64,000 nt of DNA from VRUE01 sp963753585 (GCA_963753585.1 CAVWCU010000001.1:1426001-1490000); one strand, 5' to 3'; shown: positions 43,155-51,313, counted from the first letter of the stretch. Made by a program: numbers and translations. The notes: generated by a model not told the origin, from the letters alone.

Positions 43155-43643
43155 CTACGTGAACTTGGACGGTTCGAAGCGGCAGTAGCGGAATTCGAAG
43201 CCGAGCACCACGTTGTTGGCGAGGTTGGCGTTGCGTTCGAGCTTGATCACCATCTCCAGCGCTCCGTTCTTGTCCCCGGCGTTGAGCTTCTTGGCGGTCC
43301 TCTGGAAGAGATTCGCCTCTTCCTCGACGTATTTCAGCCACTTGGTGAGCTTGGCCTGGTCGGCCGGGGGCTGGGGAACGGCCTTCAGTTCTTTGTGCGT
43401 TTTGCGCAGAGCGGTGGCGGCGCGCGAGAACTGGCCCGCGGCGACCTTCAGCTTGCCCTCCCTGACCTTGCCCCGGACCCCCTTGAGGATCCTTTCGTTG
43501 GCCTGCGTGTTGGCCTTGCAGATCGGCTCGACGGCTTCTTTATAGGCCTCACGTTCCGCGTCGTCCGCCCGGGCGACCGGCAGCGCCAGCATCGTCATGG
43601 CCAAGACAACCGCGCTCAACAGGCCGAAGCTCTTCTTCCCCAC
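43155..43643 (-). CDS. Exported protein of unknown function
   Basis: A 162-residue protein. The GTG at 43643 was chosen because AGGGAG lies 7 bases upstream and the product then starts with a signal peptide (VGKKSFGLLSAVVLAMTMLALPVARA). The longer open frame is less likely. The mature part is helical and charged (YKEAVEPICKANTQANERILKGVRGKVREGKLK) with a C-terminal GFEFRYCRFEPSKF. It has two cysteines, near residues 45 and 156, that could form a disulphide. No family is recognised beyond similar actinobacterial hypothetical proteins. Confidence 0.7.
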   Translation of the reverse strand: MGKKSFGLLSAVVLAMTMLALPVARADDAEREAYKEAVEPICKANTQANERILKGVRGKVREGKLKVAAGQFSRAATALRKTHKELKAVPQPPADQAKLTKWLKYVEEEANLFQRTAKKLNAGDKNGALEMVIKLERNANLANNVVLGFEFRYCRFEPSKFT

Positions 43644-43741
43644 CGCGTATCTCCCTCTGTTCGCTTTCCGTCCCTGCGCCCATCGTCTCAAACACGACGG
43701 TTCCCTCATAGGTTCGGGATCTTAAGCGCAGGCTGAGAAAG

Positions 43742-43828
43742 CGGAGGGGGTGGGATTCGAACCCACGAGCGCCTTGCGACGCCAACAGTTTTCGAGACTG
43801 CCCCGTTCAACCACTCCGGCACCCCTCC
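43742..43828 (-). tRNA. tRNA-Ser (anticodon CGA)
   Basis: An 87-base class II tRNA. Acceptor GGAGGGG/CCCCTCC, anticodon loop CTCGAAA (CGA), a long variable arm (GGCGTCGCAAGGCGC) and T arm GTGGG-TTCGAAT-CCCAC. Its 5' half, 43788-43828, is repeated exactly at 51207-51247. Confidence 0.95.
43788..43828 (-). repeat. 41-bp direct repeat (tRNA-Ser 5' half), copy in the intact gene
   Basis: From the anticodon loop to the 5' end of tRNA-Ser(CGA), identical to 51207-51247 and in the same orientation. Exact tRNA-segment repeats of this length usually mark attachment sites of integrative elements. Most known sites involve the 3' half, whereas this one involves the 5' half. Confidence 0.8.
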
Positions 43829-43918
43829 AGGGCTTTAACAAGCGGAATCCTAGCTTCCCTAATTCTCGGGGGAACGGCTGGGGGAACGAAACCGAATCGA
43901 AAATCTGAGGGCGCGATC

Positions 43919-44413
43919 TCAGCGGAGCTGGAAAGCGCCGGTTTCGAGGTAGCTTCGCAAGAGCCCCAATGCATGACTAGTGGGGGCATGGAGCGGCTCG
44001 GGAGGCGCCGCCGGGTCGACGAACTTGGCGTCCGTCGCCTCCTCCTCGTTGGGGCTGGCGTCTCCCTGCCAGGCCGTCGCCAGAAAGAGCAGCGCAAAGC
44101 AATGGGTGACGTCGCCGTTCGGGTAGTGGATCGTGTGCGCCTCAGCCTCCGATAGGCAGCCGAAGGGAACTAGGTCGGCCTCCGCTACCTTGATCCCCGT
44201 CTCCTCGGCCAGCTCGTCGATCGCCGTCCGGGCAAAGCTCCCGCCCGGCTCGGCGGCGCCGGCAGGCAAGCACCAGCTTCCATCGTCGGTGCGCTTGGTC
44301 AGGAGGATGCGCTGGTCGTCCCGCTGGAGGGCGATCATCGCGCCGGGCATGAGGACGAGCTCGTGACCTACGGCCTGTCGGAGCTGCCAGAGGTAGGAGC
44401 CTTGATAAGGCAT
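43919..44413 (-). CDS. Nudix hydrolase with divergent Nudix box
   Basis: A 164-residue protein. The Nudix region reads GAAEPGGSFARTAIDELAEETGI. The catalytic EELxEE-type glutamates are kept (ELAEE), but the first Glu of the consensus (GES) is Gly and the consensus Arg (REL) is Asp. Substrate specificity and activity are therefore uncertain. The family hydrolyses nucleoside diphosphate-X compounds. It is the first gene inside the region bounded by the tRNA-Ser repeat. It lies downstream of the PAP2 gene on the same strand, separated by 41 bases. Confidence 0.8.
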   Translation of the reverse strand: MPYQGSYLWQLRQAVGHELVLMPGAMIALQRDDQRILLTKRTDDGSWCLPAGAAEPGGSFARTAIDELAEETGIKVAEADLVPFGCLSEAEAHTIHYPNGDVTHCFALLFLATAWQGDASPNEEEATDAKFVDPAAPPEPLHAPTSHALGLLRSYLETGAFQLR

Positions 44414-44454
44414 GGTGCAGACTAGCCGGCAGCCGGGGTGGAGAGCTAGCCGGA

Positions 44455-45243
44455 TCAGGCGCGTTTGTCAGCGCAGCTCTTACGCTTGCCGGAAGCTCGG
44501 CCGGAACGTCCACGATCGATCCGGCGCCCGCGTTTCGGAGCTCCTCGCTGCTGCCGATTCCCCACGTCACCCCGATAGAGGGCAACCCTGCCAAGTCGAG
44601 CCCGAGATCGGGGCGTGAACAGCGCCATAAGCGCGAACCACCAACCCGCCGCGAGCAGCCAGCCCGCGGCGACGTCGCCCGGGTAGTGGTAGTTGAGCAC
44701 CAAGACGCCGAAGCTGATGTAGAGGGTGAAGGCGAGGCCCGCGACGGCCGTCGGGCGTCGCCACGGGAGCGGCACGACCGTGAAGAACGCGAGCGACATC
44801 GCCAGAGATCCGGCGGCGTGGCCGCTCGGGAAGGCGTCCTCCCACGGATAGGCATCCGAGTTGAGCGGGATCGGCTGGTAGCGGGGATTGACGAGCAGCG
44901 CCTTTAGGGCCAGGACGAGTATTCCCGTGCCGGCGACCAAGGCCACGGCGAAGACGGCGTCGCTCAGACGCCACTGGGCCAGCGCAATCAGGGCTGCGAT
45001 CGTTGCGGCGAGCACCCAGACCGGGATCGTGTTGACGACCTGGAAGCCGACGTAGGCAACATGGTTGACGAAGGCGTCGGTGCCTGTGCCGAGAGCATCG
45101 AGAACGGTCCGATCGAGCCGCTCGGTCGGACCAACCCAATAGGCGAGAGCGAGGATAAGAGCGAAGCCGACCAGGCAGGCAAGGCAGCTCTCGGTCGCGT
45201 GTTGCCGAACTCTCCCTTCCCAGCTCATCGGCTCAGGCGGCAT
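44455..45243 (-). CDS. PAP2-family membrane phosphatase
   Basis: A 262-residue membrane protein with about six hydrophobic segments. Phosphatase motifs are KALLVNPR (KX6R, followed by Tyr rather than the usual Pro), FPSGHAAGS (PSGH) and LNYHYPGD (HX3D). Such enzymes dephosphorylate undecaprenyl pyrophosphate or other lipid phosphates at the outer face of the membrane. The C-terminus is long and very basic. It starts 11 bases before the stop of the nitrilase-like gene, so these two form an operon. Confidence 0.85.
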   Translation of the reverse strand: MPPEPMSWEGRVRQHATESCLACLVGFALILALAYWVGPTERLDRTVLDALGTGTDAFVNHVAYVGFQVVNTIPVWVLAATIAALIALAQWRLSDAVFAVALVAGTGILVLALKALLVNPRYQPIPLNSDAYPWEDAFPSGHAAGSLAMSLAFFTVVPLPWRRPTAVAGLAFTLYISFGVLVLNYHYPGDVAAGWLLAAGWWFALMALFTPRSRARLGRVALYRGDVGNRQQRGAPKRGRRIDRGRSGRASGKRKSCADKRA

Positions 45244-46003
45244 CTCGGAGTCGCTCGACCGAGGCTAGAACGGCTCCGATGCGGCCCATCGTCAGTTCCG
45301 GGCAGCGCTCGACGACCCGGCCGTCCGGATCGATGATCGCCGTGCAGCCGTATCCCGTCGTCGCCGCCGAGCGCTCGACCACGTCGGCTGAGATCACCCA
45401 GGCTGAGCACTCCCGAGCCCGCTCCGAGAGAATCTCGACGTGCCGGGATCGCCACTTTCGTGCGGTCGCGTGCGGCAGGCTGTTGTTAAGCGGGTAGAAG
45501 ATTGCTTCCGCACCACGGGCCGCCAGGGTGGCTGCAGCCTCGGGGAAGTTCGCGTCGTAGCAGATGTTGACTCCGTACCTCACGCCGTTTCTCTCGAACA
45601 CAGGGGACTCTCGCCCGGGCGAGAACGCGCTCTCGACTAGGTGCTGCTTGCGGTAGACGCCCAGCACCCGCCCTCGCTCCACGATCACCGCGGAGTTGAA
45701 GAGCTCCTGCCCGCAGCGCTCCATCAGGCCGAGTATCACCGCTGGATCGAACTGGCGCAGTTCGGACATCAGCCGAGAAAAAAGTGTCGAGCCGAGGTCG
45801 ATGCTGTGCGCGGCAGCCTCCTCGGGCGTCCGGCAGTAACCCGTGAGATGACACTCCGGTAGGCAGACGACATCGAGTGATTCCTCCTGAGCCCAAGACA
45901 GCGCTCGCTTGACCTCAGCCAGCGAAGCGTCCACATCGCCGAGGATCGGCACCATCTGGCAACTTCCCACGGAGATGGTCGGCGGGTCGGGAGTTTCGAG
46001 CAT
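45233..46003 (-). CDS. Carbon-nitrogen hydrolase (nitrilase superfamily)
   Basis: A 256-residue enzyme of the amidase/nitrilase fold. The catalytic triad is visible as Glu in LPECHLTGY (residue about 50), Lys in VYRKQHL (about 118) and Cys in NICYDANFPE (about 149). The order and spacing are typical for amide hydrolases. The substrate is not predictable. It overlaps the PAP2 gene start and is divergent from trpD. The 170 bases upstream (46004-46173) hold no gene. Confidence 0.88.
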   Translation of the reverse strand: MLETPDPPTISVGSCQMVPILGDVDASLAEVKRALSWAQEESLDVVCLPECHLTGYCRTPEEAAAHSIDLGSTLFSRLMSELRQFDPAVILGLMERCGQELFNSAVIVERGRVLGVYRKQHLVESAFSPGRESPVFERNGVRYGVNICYDANFPEAAATLAARGAEAIFYPLNNSLPHATARKWRSRHVEILSERARECSAWVISADVVERSAATTGYGCTAIIDPDGRVVERCPELTMGRIGAVLASVERLRDAA

Positions 46004-46173
46004 GACTGAGATGCCTCCGTCGAATAGGACGATCCGCTCCAGCCAAGCGACCGGCGCGGACGGAATACGTAGAGATCGGATGCCGACGCTATCCGAGCTC
46101 GTCGCGTCGGTTCCGTGTCGGCCCCCTCCTCGATTGCCACCAGCATCAAGTAGCTGGCCTAGTGAGCGTTACG

Positions 46174-46236
46174 ATGGCCCAAGTGGGCACGTTCGCCGGC
46201 AAGCAGCTGCTCGGCAGCTTCCTTGGGGACGACTGA
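46174..46236 (+). CDS. 20-codon open frame upstream of trpD
   Basis: ATG at 46174 reads MAQVGTFAGKQLLGSFLGDD and stops 7 bases before the trpD ATG. It contains no tryptophan codon, so it is not a classical trp leader peptide. Its TGA overlaps the start of the trpD ribosome-binding site (gaggaa), so it could couple translation. It could also be chance. Confidence 0.25.
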   Translation: MAQVGTFAGKQLLGSFLGDD

Positions 46237-46243
46237 GGAACCG

Positions 46244-47269
46244 ATGCCCAACGAGGTGGTGACAAGGGCGATCGACGCCGTCTGCTCCGGCGACCACCTG
46301 ACCGCTGACCATGCTGCCGCCATCCTCGCCGAGATCATGGAAGGGCGGACCAGCGAGATCCAGGCCGGGGCCTTTCTGGTCGCCCTGCGTGCCAAGGGGG
46401 AGACGGTCCCGGAGCTGGTCGGCCTGGCACGCACGATGCGCTCGCTGGCGACACCCGTTGAAACCGGGCGCGAGGACCTGGTCGACACCGCCGGGACTGG
46501 CGGCGGCCCGACGACCTTCAACGTCTCGACCACGGCGGCGCTGGTAGCAGCCGCAGCCGGCTGCGCCGTCGCCAAGCACGGCAACCGATCCAGCACGACC
46601 AAGTGCGGGACGGCAGACCTGCTCGAAGCGCTCGGCATCGACATCGAACTCGACCCCGATCAGGTGGAGCGCTGCATCGAGGAGGTCGGCTTCGGTTTCA
46701 TGTTCGCTCCTCGCTACCACGCGGCGATGGCGAACGTGGTGCCGGTGCGCAAGGAACTGGCGGTGGGCACGGTCTTCAACCTCCTCGGCCCGCTCACCAA
46801 CCCGGCAGGCGCCAGCCGCCAACTGATCGGCATCGCCGACCGCCGTCACCAAGAGACGATCGCCGAGGCATTGATTGGTCTCGGCAGCGAGCGGGCGATG
46901 GTGGTCGCCGCCGAGGACGGCCTCGACGAGATTTCGATCGCGGGACGCACGCGCGTGATCGAGGTTTCGGGCGGATCGACTGAGGAGTGGTTCATCGAAC
47001 CGGGCGATGTCGGGCTCGACGAGGCGGATCTGGAGCAGGTAGCGGGTGGCACACCGGAGGAGAATGCGGCGGCGACCCGCGCCGTGCTCGCGGGCGAGAG
47101 CGGACCACGCCGCGACATAGTGCTGCTCAACGCCGGCGCGGCGATCTACGTGGGTGGGGCCGCCGGCTCGCTGGCCGACGGGGTTGCCAAAGCAGCGGAG
47201 GCGATCGACTCGGGTGCGGCCCGCGCGTTAGTAGATCGGCTGGTCAAGGCAACGGCTGGCCCCATTTAG
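46244..47269 (+). CDS. trpD: Anthranilate phosphoribosyltransferase
   Basis: The second step of tryptophan synthesis, joining anthranilate and PRPP. It has 341 residues from the ATG at 46244, preceded by gagga. A TTG at 46223 would extend it by 7 residues. Signatures are DTAGTGGGPTTFNVSTTAA (PRPP-binding GTGG near residue 84), KHGNRSSTTKCGTADLLEALG, and FNLLGPLTNPAGA. There are no other trp genes in the window, so this is a detached copy. It is convergent with the RimL-like gene, overlapping by 4 bases. Confidence 0.95.
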   Translation: MPNEVVTRAIDAVCSGDHLTADHAAAILAEIMEGRTSEIQAGAFLVALRAKGETVPELVGLARTMRSLATPVETGREDLVDTAGTGGGPTTFNVSTTAALVAAAAGCAVAKHGNRSSTTKCGTADLLEALGIDIELDPDQVERCIEEVGFGFMFAPRYHAAMANVVPVRKELAVGTVFNLLGPLTNPAGASRQLIGIADRRHQETIAEALIGLGSERAMVVAAEDGLDEISIAGRTRVIEVSGGSTEEWFIEPGDVGLDEADLEQVAGGTPEENAAATRAVLAGESGPRRDIVLLNAGAAIYVGGAAGSLADGVAKAAEAIDSGAARALVDRLVKATAGPI

Positions 47270-47816
47270 CCTGCCTCGCCGCCCCAGCCTTCCGCCAGCA
47301 TCGAGTAGCTGGCGCAGTCGAGGTAGCGGCCGCCGACCAGTTGGAACTGCCGCAGCGTCCCCTCTTCGCAAAAGCCAAGCCGCTCGGGTATCGCCCGGCT
47401 GCGGCGATTCTCTGTGGCCACGATGATCTCCACCCGATTGAGCCGCCAAACCGTCAGTGCGTGATCGACGAGCAGCCGCACCGCGGCGGTCATCGTCCCC
47501 CTGCCCTGCTGCCCCTCATCCAACCAGTAGCCGACTCGCGTCGAGCGATTGCCCCAATCGACGCTGACGTAGCCGATCACACCGGCGATGCCCTTCCCGG
47601 TGACTATGGCGGTCTGAAAGCCTTCGTTTTCCTTCGCCTGTGACCGGGTTCCGCGAATGAAGCGAGCGTGTCTTCGAAGGTCTGGCCCTCTGCCCAGGGC
47701 AGCCAGTGCGCGAGGGAGGCCCGGTTCGCCTCGATCAGCCCGTGAAGCTCCCTGGCGTCCGCCTCCTCGAGCAGGCGCAGGTAGGAGTCGTCCGTGATCT
47801 GTAGCCGCCCCGCCAT
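47266..47816 (-). CDS. RimL-type GNAT acetyltransferase, frameshifted
   Basis: Acetyl-CoA-dependent N-acetyltransferase. The N-terminal part from the ATG at 47816 reads MAGRLQITDDSYLRLLEEADA. A one-base slip near 47667 moves it to the frame IRGTRSQAKENEGFQTAIVTG, VGYWLDEGQQGRGTMTAAVRLLVDHAL, RAIPERLGFCEEG, which stops at 47266. The CoA-binding QGRGT is intact. Length and domain order are normal once corrected. Whether the slip is real cannot be decided here. It is divergent from the HAD phosphatase gene. Confidence 0.8.
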
Positions 47817-47844
47817 CGGTGGCTGAACCGTACCCTTCGCAACC

Positions 47845-48483
47845 GTGGCTGAGCTGGTGATCTTCGACTGCGACGGGGTGCTGGTCGACAGCGACCGGAT
47901 CTCGCTGCGCATCCAAGCGGAGCGAATTTCCGCGCTGGGGCTGGAGATGAGCTATGGGGACTGCGTCCGGGACTTCCTCGGCTTGGGCATGCCGGCGACG
48001 CTGCGTATCCTCGCCGAGCGACTGGGGCGGCCGGTCCCGGAGGGGTGGGAGACGGAACTCGACAGCGCGGTCCGGGACGGCTTTCGGCGCGAGCTGACGC
48101 CGGTACCGGGAATCGTCGAGGCGCTAAAGGAGATCGAGCTGCCGGCCTGCGTTGCCTCCAGCGGTAGCCAGGAAAAGATGCGTCTCACTCTCGGCCTGAC
48201 CGGGCTGTGGGATCGGTTCGCTGGGCGAATCTTTTCGGCCGATGAAGTCAAGCGCGGTAAGCCCGCTCCGGACCTCTTTCTGCACGCGGCCTCGCGCATG
48301 TCGACTCCGCCGGAACGATGCATCGTTGTCGAGGACAGCCCGTTCGGCATCGCCGCGGCCAAGGCCGCCGGGATGTCGGCTCTTGGCTTCGCCGCCGTGA
48401 CGCCCGCGGCACGCCTCGACGGCGCCAACGCTGTATTCACGGCAATGGAGGACTTGCCAGGACTCATCTCCGGTGTCGCATGA
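47845..48483 (+). CDS. HAD-family phosphatase
   Basis: A 212-residue beta-phosphoglucomutase-like hydrolase. Motif I is VIFDCDGVLVDSD (D8 and D10), motif II ASSGS (about residue 108), Lys of motif III in EVKRGKPAPDLFL, and motif IV VVEDSPFGIAAAKAAGM. A small helical cap occupies residues 15-80. It acts on a sugar phosphate or nucleotide; the substrate is not predictable. It starts 28 bases from the divergent RimL-like gene. Confidence 0.92.
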   Translation: MAELVIFDCDGVLVDSDRISLRIQAERISALGLEMSYGDCVRDFLGLGMPATLRILAERLGRPVPEGWETELDSAVRDGFRRELTPVPGIVEALKEIELPACVASSGSQEKMRLTLGLTGLWDRFAGRIFSADEVKRGKPAPDLFLHAASRMSTPPERCIVVEDSPFGIAAAKAAGMSALGFAAVTPAARLDGANAVFTAMEDLPGLISGVA

Positions 48484-48555
48484 GGAGCGCGGTGTAAACG
48501 TGCGCTGCGGGGCGTTGGCCACGACCCACTGAACAATCGGCATACCATCCGCCGG

Positions 48556-49049
48556 GTGAGCGTCCGCCGCATGTTTCCCCATGAGCTTGAGGCTGCCGCA
48601 GCGTGTGGCACGCGGCGAACGTCGCCCGAGGCGCTCCGCATGGGGCGGAGCGCACCGCCCGCATCCGCGAGAAACTCTTGGCCTCAGATGCCCTGGCGTT
48701 CGTGGCGCTCAGACCAGAGATCGTCGGCATGGCGCTCGCCGAGCCCGGCCGCGCCGATGACGGTGGGGGCGAGCTAGATCCGACGCTTCTGCATCTCTCG
48801 ATGGTCTTCGTGCACCCCGCCGCGCAGGGAACAGGGGTCGGCAGCTCGCTCGTCCGCCATGTTCTCGACGCAGCCCGCTCGCTGGGCTACCAGCGGGCGG
48901 GTGTCTGGACCTACAGCGATAACACCCCCGCCCGCAGGCTCTACGAAGGCGTCGGAATGGCGACTACGGGGCAAACCGCATGTGTGCTCACCCGCACGCA
49001 AATCCAATACGGATGCCTCCTCAGCGGCCTAAGTGCTTCGGCGACGTAA
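48556..49049 (+). CDS. GNAT acetyltransferase, frameshifted near the N-terminus
   Basis: From a GTG at 48556 the product starts MSVRRMFPHELEAAAA. At about 48601 it must change frame to continue VWHAANVARGAPHGAERTARIREKLLAS, then HLSMVFVHPAAQGTGVGSSLVRHVL, with the CoA-binding QGTGVG, and ARRLYEGVGMATTG. Downstream of about 48970 the sequence no longer looks like the family ending, so a further slip is possible. As it stands only the part from 48603 is open. Confidence 0.7.
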
Positions 49050-49135
49050 CTTTCCGTCGTGACTCTTGCCGACGTATAAAGCGCTTTGGCCAGTCGGCCA
49101 TTGCTTGACGATCGCTGTCCACCGAGAATCCGGCC

Positions 49136-49639
49136 ATGAACGAACAAGCTGTGCGCCACGCCCTCCCCGACGATGCTGAGGCGATGTGCGCGATCTACAA
49201 CGCGGCAATCGCCGAGCGGAGTTCTACGTTCGAGACTGAGCTGCGATCCGCAGCGGACTTCGAAGCGCGCGTCGCGGATGAGCGCTTCCCGCTAATAGTC
49301 AGCAATGGCGACAAGGGCGTCATCGGCTGGGCCGGTATCGCCTCCTACAGCGCTCGCCCCTGTTATGCGGGCATCGGTGAGTGCAGCGTCTACGTCGCCG
49401 CTTCAGCGCGCGGACAGGGGGTCGGCACGACGCTCACCGAAGCACTTGCCGCCGCGGCCGAGCAGAGAGGCTTCCACAAGATGATCGGCAAGCTTTTCAC
49501 CGACAACATCGCCAGTGTCCGCCTCGTTGAGCGTTGCGGCTTCAAGACAGTGGGCGTGCATTTGCGCCACGGGCAGCTCGATGACGCCTGGCGCGACGTC
49601 TTGGTTGTAGAGCGGTTGCTCGCCACTTCTTCCCTGTGA
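49136..49639 (+). CDS. Phosphinothricin/arsinothricin-type N-acetyltransferase
   Basis: A 167-residue GNAT. Family segments are MNEQAVRHALPDDAEAMCAIYNAAI, ERSSTFETEL, SVYVAASARGQGVGTTLTEAL (CoA motif) and HKMIGKLFTDNIASVRLVERCGFKTVGVHLRHGQLDDAWRDVLVVERLL. It matches the Pat/Bar group, which acetylates phosphinothricin, methionine sulfoximine or arsinothricin. Its TGA stop overlaps the GTG of the GrpB gene by 3 bases, so they form an operon. Confidence 0.88.
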   Translation: MNEQAVRHALPDDAEAMCAIYNAAIAERSSTFETELRSAADFEARVADERFPLIVSNGDKGVIGWAGIASYSARPCYAGIGECSVYVAASARGQGVGTTLTEALAAAAEQRGFHKMIGKLFTDNIASVRLVERCGFKTVGVHLRHGQLDDAWRDVLVVERLLATSSL

Positions 49640-50172
49640 CCGCAGACGAACCCATCCAGCTGGCAACGCCCGACCCAAGCTGGCCGACTCAGTTCGAGCA
49701 GGAGCGGGCGACGCTGAACGAGGCAATCGGCGAGTGGGTCTGCGGCGGCATCCACCATGTCGGCAGCACCGCGGTCCCCGGCCTCGAAGCAAAGCCGATC
49801 ATCGACATTCTCGCCGGTGTGCATGACCTTGAGACAGCCCGTGCTTGCTTTGGACCGCTTGCCGACCTCGGCTACCTCTATGCGCCATACCTGCCCGAGG
49901 AGATACACTGGTTCTGCAAGCCACATCCGGCTCGACGCACCCATCACCTTCACCTTGTTCCAGCCGGATCGCAGCGATACCACGACGAGCTGGCCTTCCG
50001 CGATCGACTCCGTAGCGACCCCCAAGTCGCCGGTCGCTACGTCTCCTTGAAGCGCGAACTTGCCGAGCGACACCGCGATGACCGAGAGGCTTACACCGAA
50101 GCCAAGAGCGCCTTTGTTCAGGCGATCCTCGACAGCGAAGCGCGCCCAGGTCGATACCGCAGGCATAGCTGA
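49636..50172 (+). CDS. GrpB/UPF0157 nucleotidyltransferase-like protein
   Basis: A 178-residue protein starting at a GTG that overlaps the previous stop (gtga). It contains the UPF0157 signature IHHVGSTAVPGLEAKPIIDILAGV, a nucleotidyltransferase-type core with GST and DI motifs, plus RTHHLHLVPAGSQRYHDELAFRDRLR. The biochemical role of the family is not established; it is often next to GNAT genes, as here. Confidence 0.9.
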   Translation: MTADEPIQLATPDPSWPTQFEQERATLNEAIGEWVCGGIHHVGSTAVPGLEAKPIIDILAGVHDLETARACFGPLADLGYLYAPYLPEEIHWFCKPHPARRTHHLHLVPAGSQRYHDELAFRDRLRSDPQVAGRYVSLKRELAERHRDDREAYTEAKSAFVQAILDSEARPGRYRRHS

Positions 50173-50185
50173 AAGGATCAGCGGT

Positions 50186-50566
50186 ATGGAGGAGGATCTG
50201 CCGCGCGAGGTCTCTAAGCCGTGGGGGAGCGAGCTGTGGTTCGCGCAAACCGACAGATACGCCGGGAAGATCCTTCGGGTCCGGGCCGGCTGTCGCCTCT
50301 CCGTTCAGTTCCACGAGGAAAAGGACGAGACCTCATACGTCCTGTCGGGCCGGGTGATCGTCTCCCAGGGCGATTCTGCCGACCAGCTGACCGCCAGGGA
50401 GCTTGGACCCGGCGAGTCGTGGCGCAATCAGCCACGAATCGTCCATACGCTCGAAGCGGTCGAGGACGCCGAGATCATCGAGGTCTCGACGCCGCAGCTT
50501 GAGGACGTTGTTCGCTTGGAGGATAGATACGGGCGTGTGCCGCCCGTCGATCAGCGCCGGACCTAG
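50186..50566 (+). CDS. Small cupin protein (mannose-6-phosphate isomerase type)
   Basis: A 126-residue cupin from the ATG at 50186, preceded by aaagga. KPWGSELWFAQTDRYAGKILRVRAGCRLSVQFHEEKDETSYVLSGRV contains the metal-binding G(X)5HXH-like motif with H and E, and the second motif is near PRIVHTLEAVEDAEIIEVSTP. The core resembles the C-terminal cupin of GDP-mannose pyrophosphorylases and isomerases. A catalytic role is not certain. It is convergent with the small gene at 50563, and their last 4 bases overlap. Confidence 0.82.
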   Translation: MEEDLPREVSKPWGSELWFAQTDRYAGKILRVRAGCRLSVQFHEEKDETSYVLSGRVIVSQGDSADQLTARELGPGESWRNQPRIVHTLEAVEDAEIIEVSTPQLEDVVRLEDRYGRVPPVDQRRT

Positions 50567-50799
50567 TGGGTGGAAAGCTCGGGCTTCAGGATGTGAGTGC
50601 TTCCGTCGGCCGAGACGAGCACGACGGACAGGCCTTGATCGGCGGCGCGCTCGATCGCGTGGCCGGCTCCGGGCTCGTCGGCGTCAATGAAGGCGGCCTT
50701 CTCGGGGTAGGGCGAGCGACCCTCAATGGCGAGGTCGAGCGCTTCGTCCATCACCTTCGCGGCGGGAGATTGTGAGTCGTTGGTCACTGGCGTCGCCAT
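50563..50799 (-). CDS. Small acidic protein of unknown function
   Basis: A 78-residue product, MATPVTNDSQSPAAKVMDEALDLAIEGRSPYPEKAAFIDADEPGAGHAIERAADQGLSVVLVSADGSTHIL. The second half looks like a short alpha/beta unit. Its start overlaps the end of the next gene upstream by 16 bases, so the two are co-expressed. It has no recognised domain and could be the partner of the adjacent DUF7718-like protein. Confidence 0.55.
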   Translation of the reverse strand: MATPVTNDSQSPAAKVMDEALDLAIEGRSPYPEKAAFIDADEPGAGHAIERAADQGLSVVLVSADGSTHILKPELSTH

Positions 50800-51095
50800 C
50801 CTTCAATCATCTCGCGGTAGCCGCCCTTGATCTCTGCGATCGCGGCCCGCATTCCGTCTCCAAGGGTACCGCGCTGCAAGGGCGTTCCCGACTGCTTGCC
50901 CGCGCTGCGGGTGTAGCGGTGCATCTCGTTGTGGCCGTGGGCGCCGTCATAGAGGCGAATCGTCTCCGTTCTCCCTTCGATCTCGTAGAGCAACATGACC
51001 GCGTAGTCGGTGACTTCCTTGCCCTGCGTCGTGAACTCGACGCGGAGGATCGCCCAGAGGAGGTAATCCAGGGGAAGTTCGTATGCCCCGCTCAT
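50784..51095 (-). CDS. DUF7718-like protein
   Basis: A 103-residue product from the ATG at 51095, MSGAYELPLDYLLWAILRVEF. Residues about 45-62 read TIRLYDGAHGHNEMHRYTR, a recurring pattern of the family, with several His residues. A further open frame (51192 to 50947) starts MGYKPGELERARKQLDEFLPSEAPKPWIASEVDERG and overlaps this start. Either an N-terminal extension is separated by a one-base slip near 51100, or a small gene precedes it. The block ends 15 bases from the 41-bp tRNA-Ser repeat. Confidence 0.55.
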   Translation of the reverse strand: MSGAYELPLDYLLWAILRVEFTTQGKEVTDYAVMLLYEIEGRTETIRLYDGAHGHNEMHRYTRSAGKQSGTPLQRGTLGDGMRAAIAEIKGGYREMIEGWRRQ

Positions 51096-51206
51096 CGACC
51101 TCGGACGCTATCCAGGGCTTCGGCGCTTCGCTCGGCAGGAACTCGTCGAGCTGCTTGCGGGCGCGCTCCAGCTCGCCGGGCTTGTAGCCCATGATCCGCG
51201 AGGCGG

Positions 51207-51247
51207 GTTTTCGAGACTGCCCCGTTCAACCACTCCGGCACCCCTCC
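51207..51247 (-). repeat. 41-bp tRNA-Ser 5'-half remnant (possible attachment site)
   Basis: Exactly repeats 43788-43828. It holds the 5' acceptor strand, D arm and the anticodon-side of tRNA-Ser but nothing of the 3' half, so it is not a functional tRNA. Flanking bases differ on both sides. Confidence 0.85.
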
Positions 51248-51313
51248 GAGGCACGCCAGGGACCGATTCTAGGCGCAACTCAAGGTGGTGGCGGGGAGGG
51301 CCGATGCTCCCGA

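Noticed and set aside
46004..46173. Possible trp attenuator or T-box upstream of trpD
   Set aside because: No Trp codon cluster, no T-box-like motif and no clear terminator hairpin are visible.
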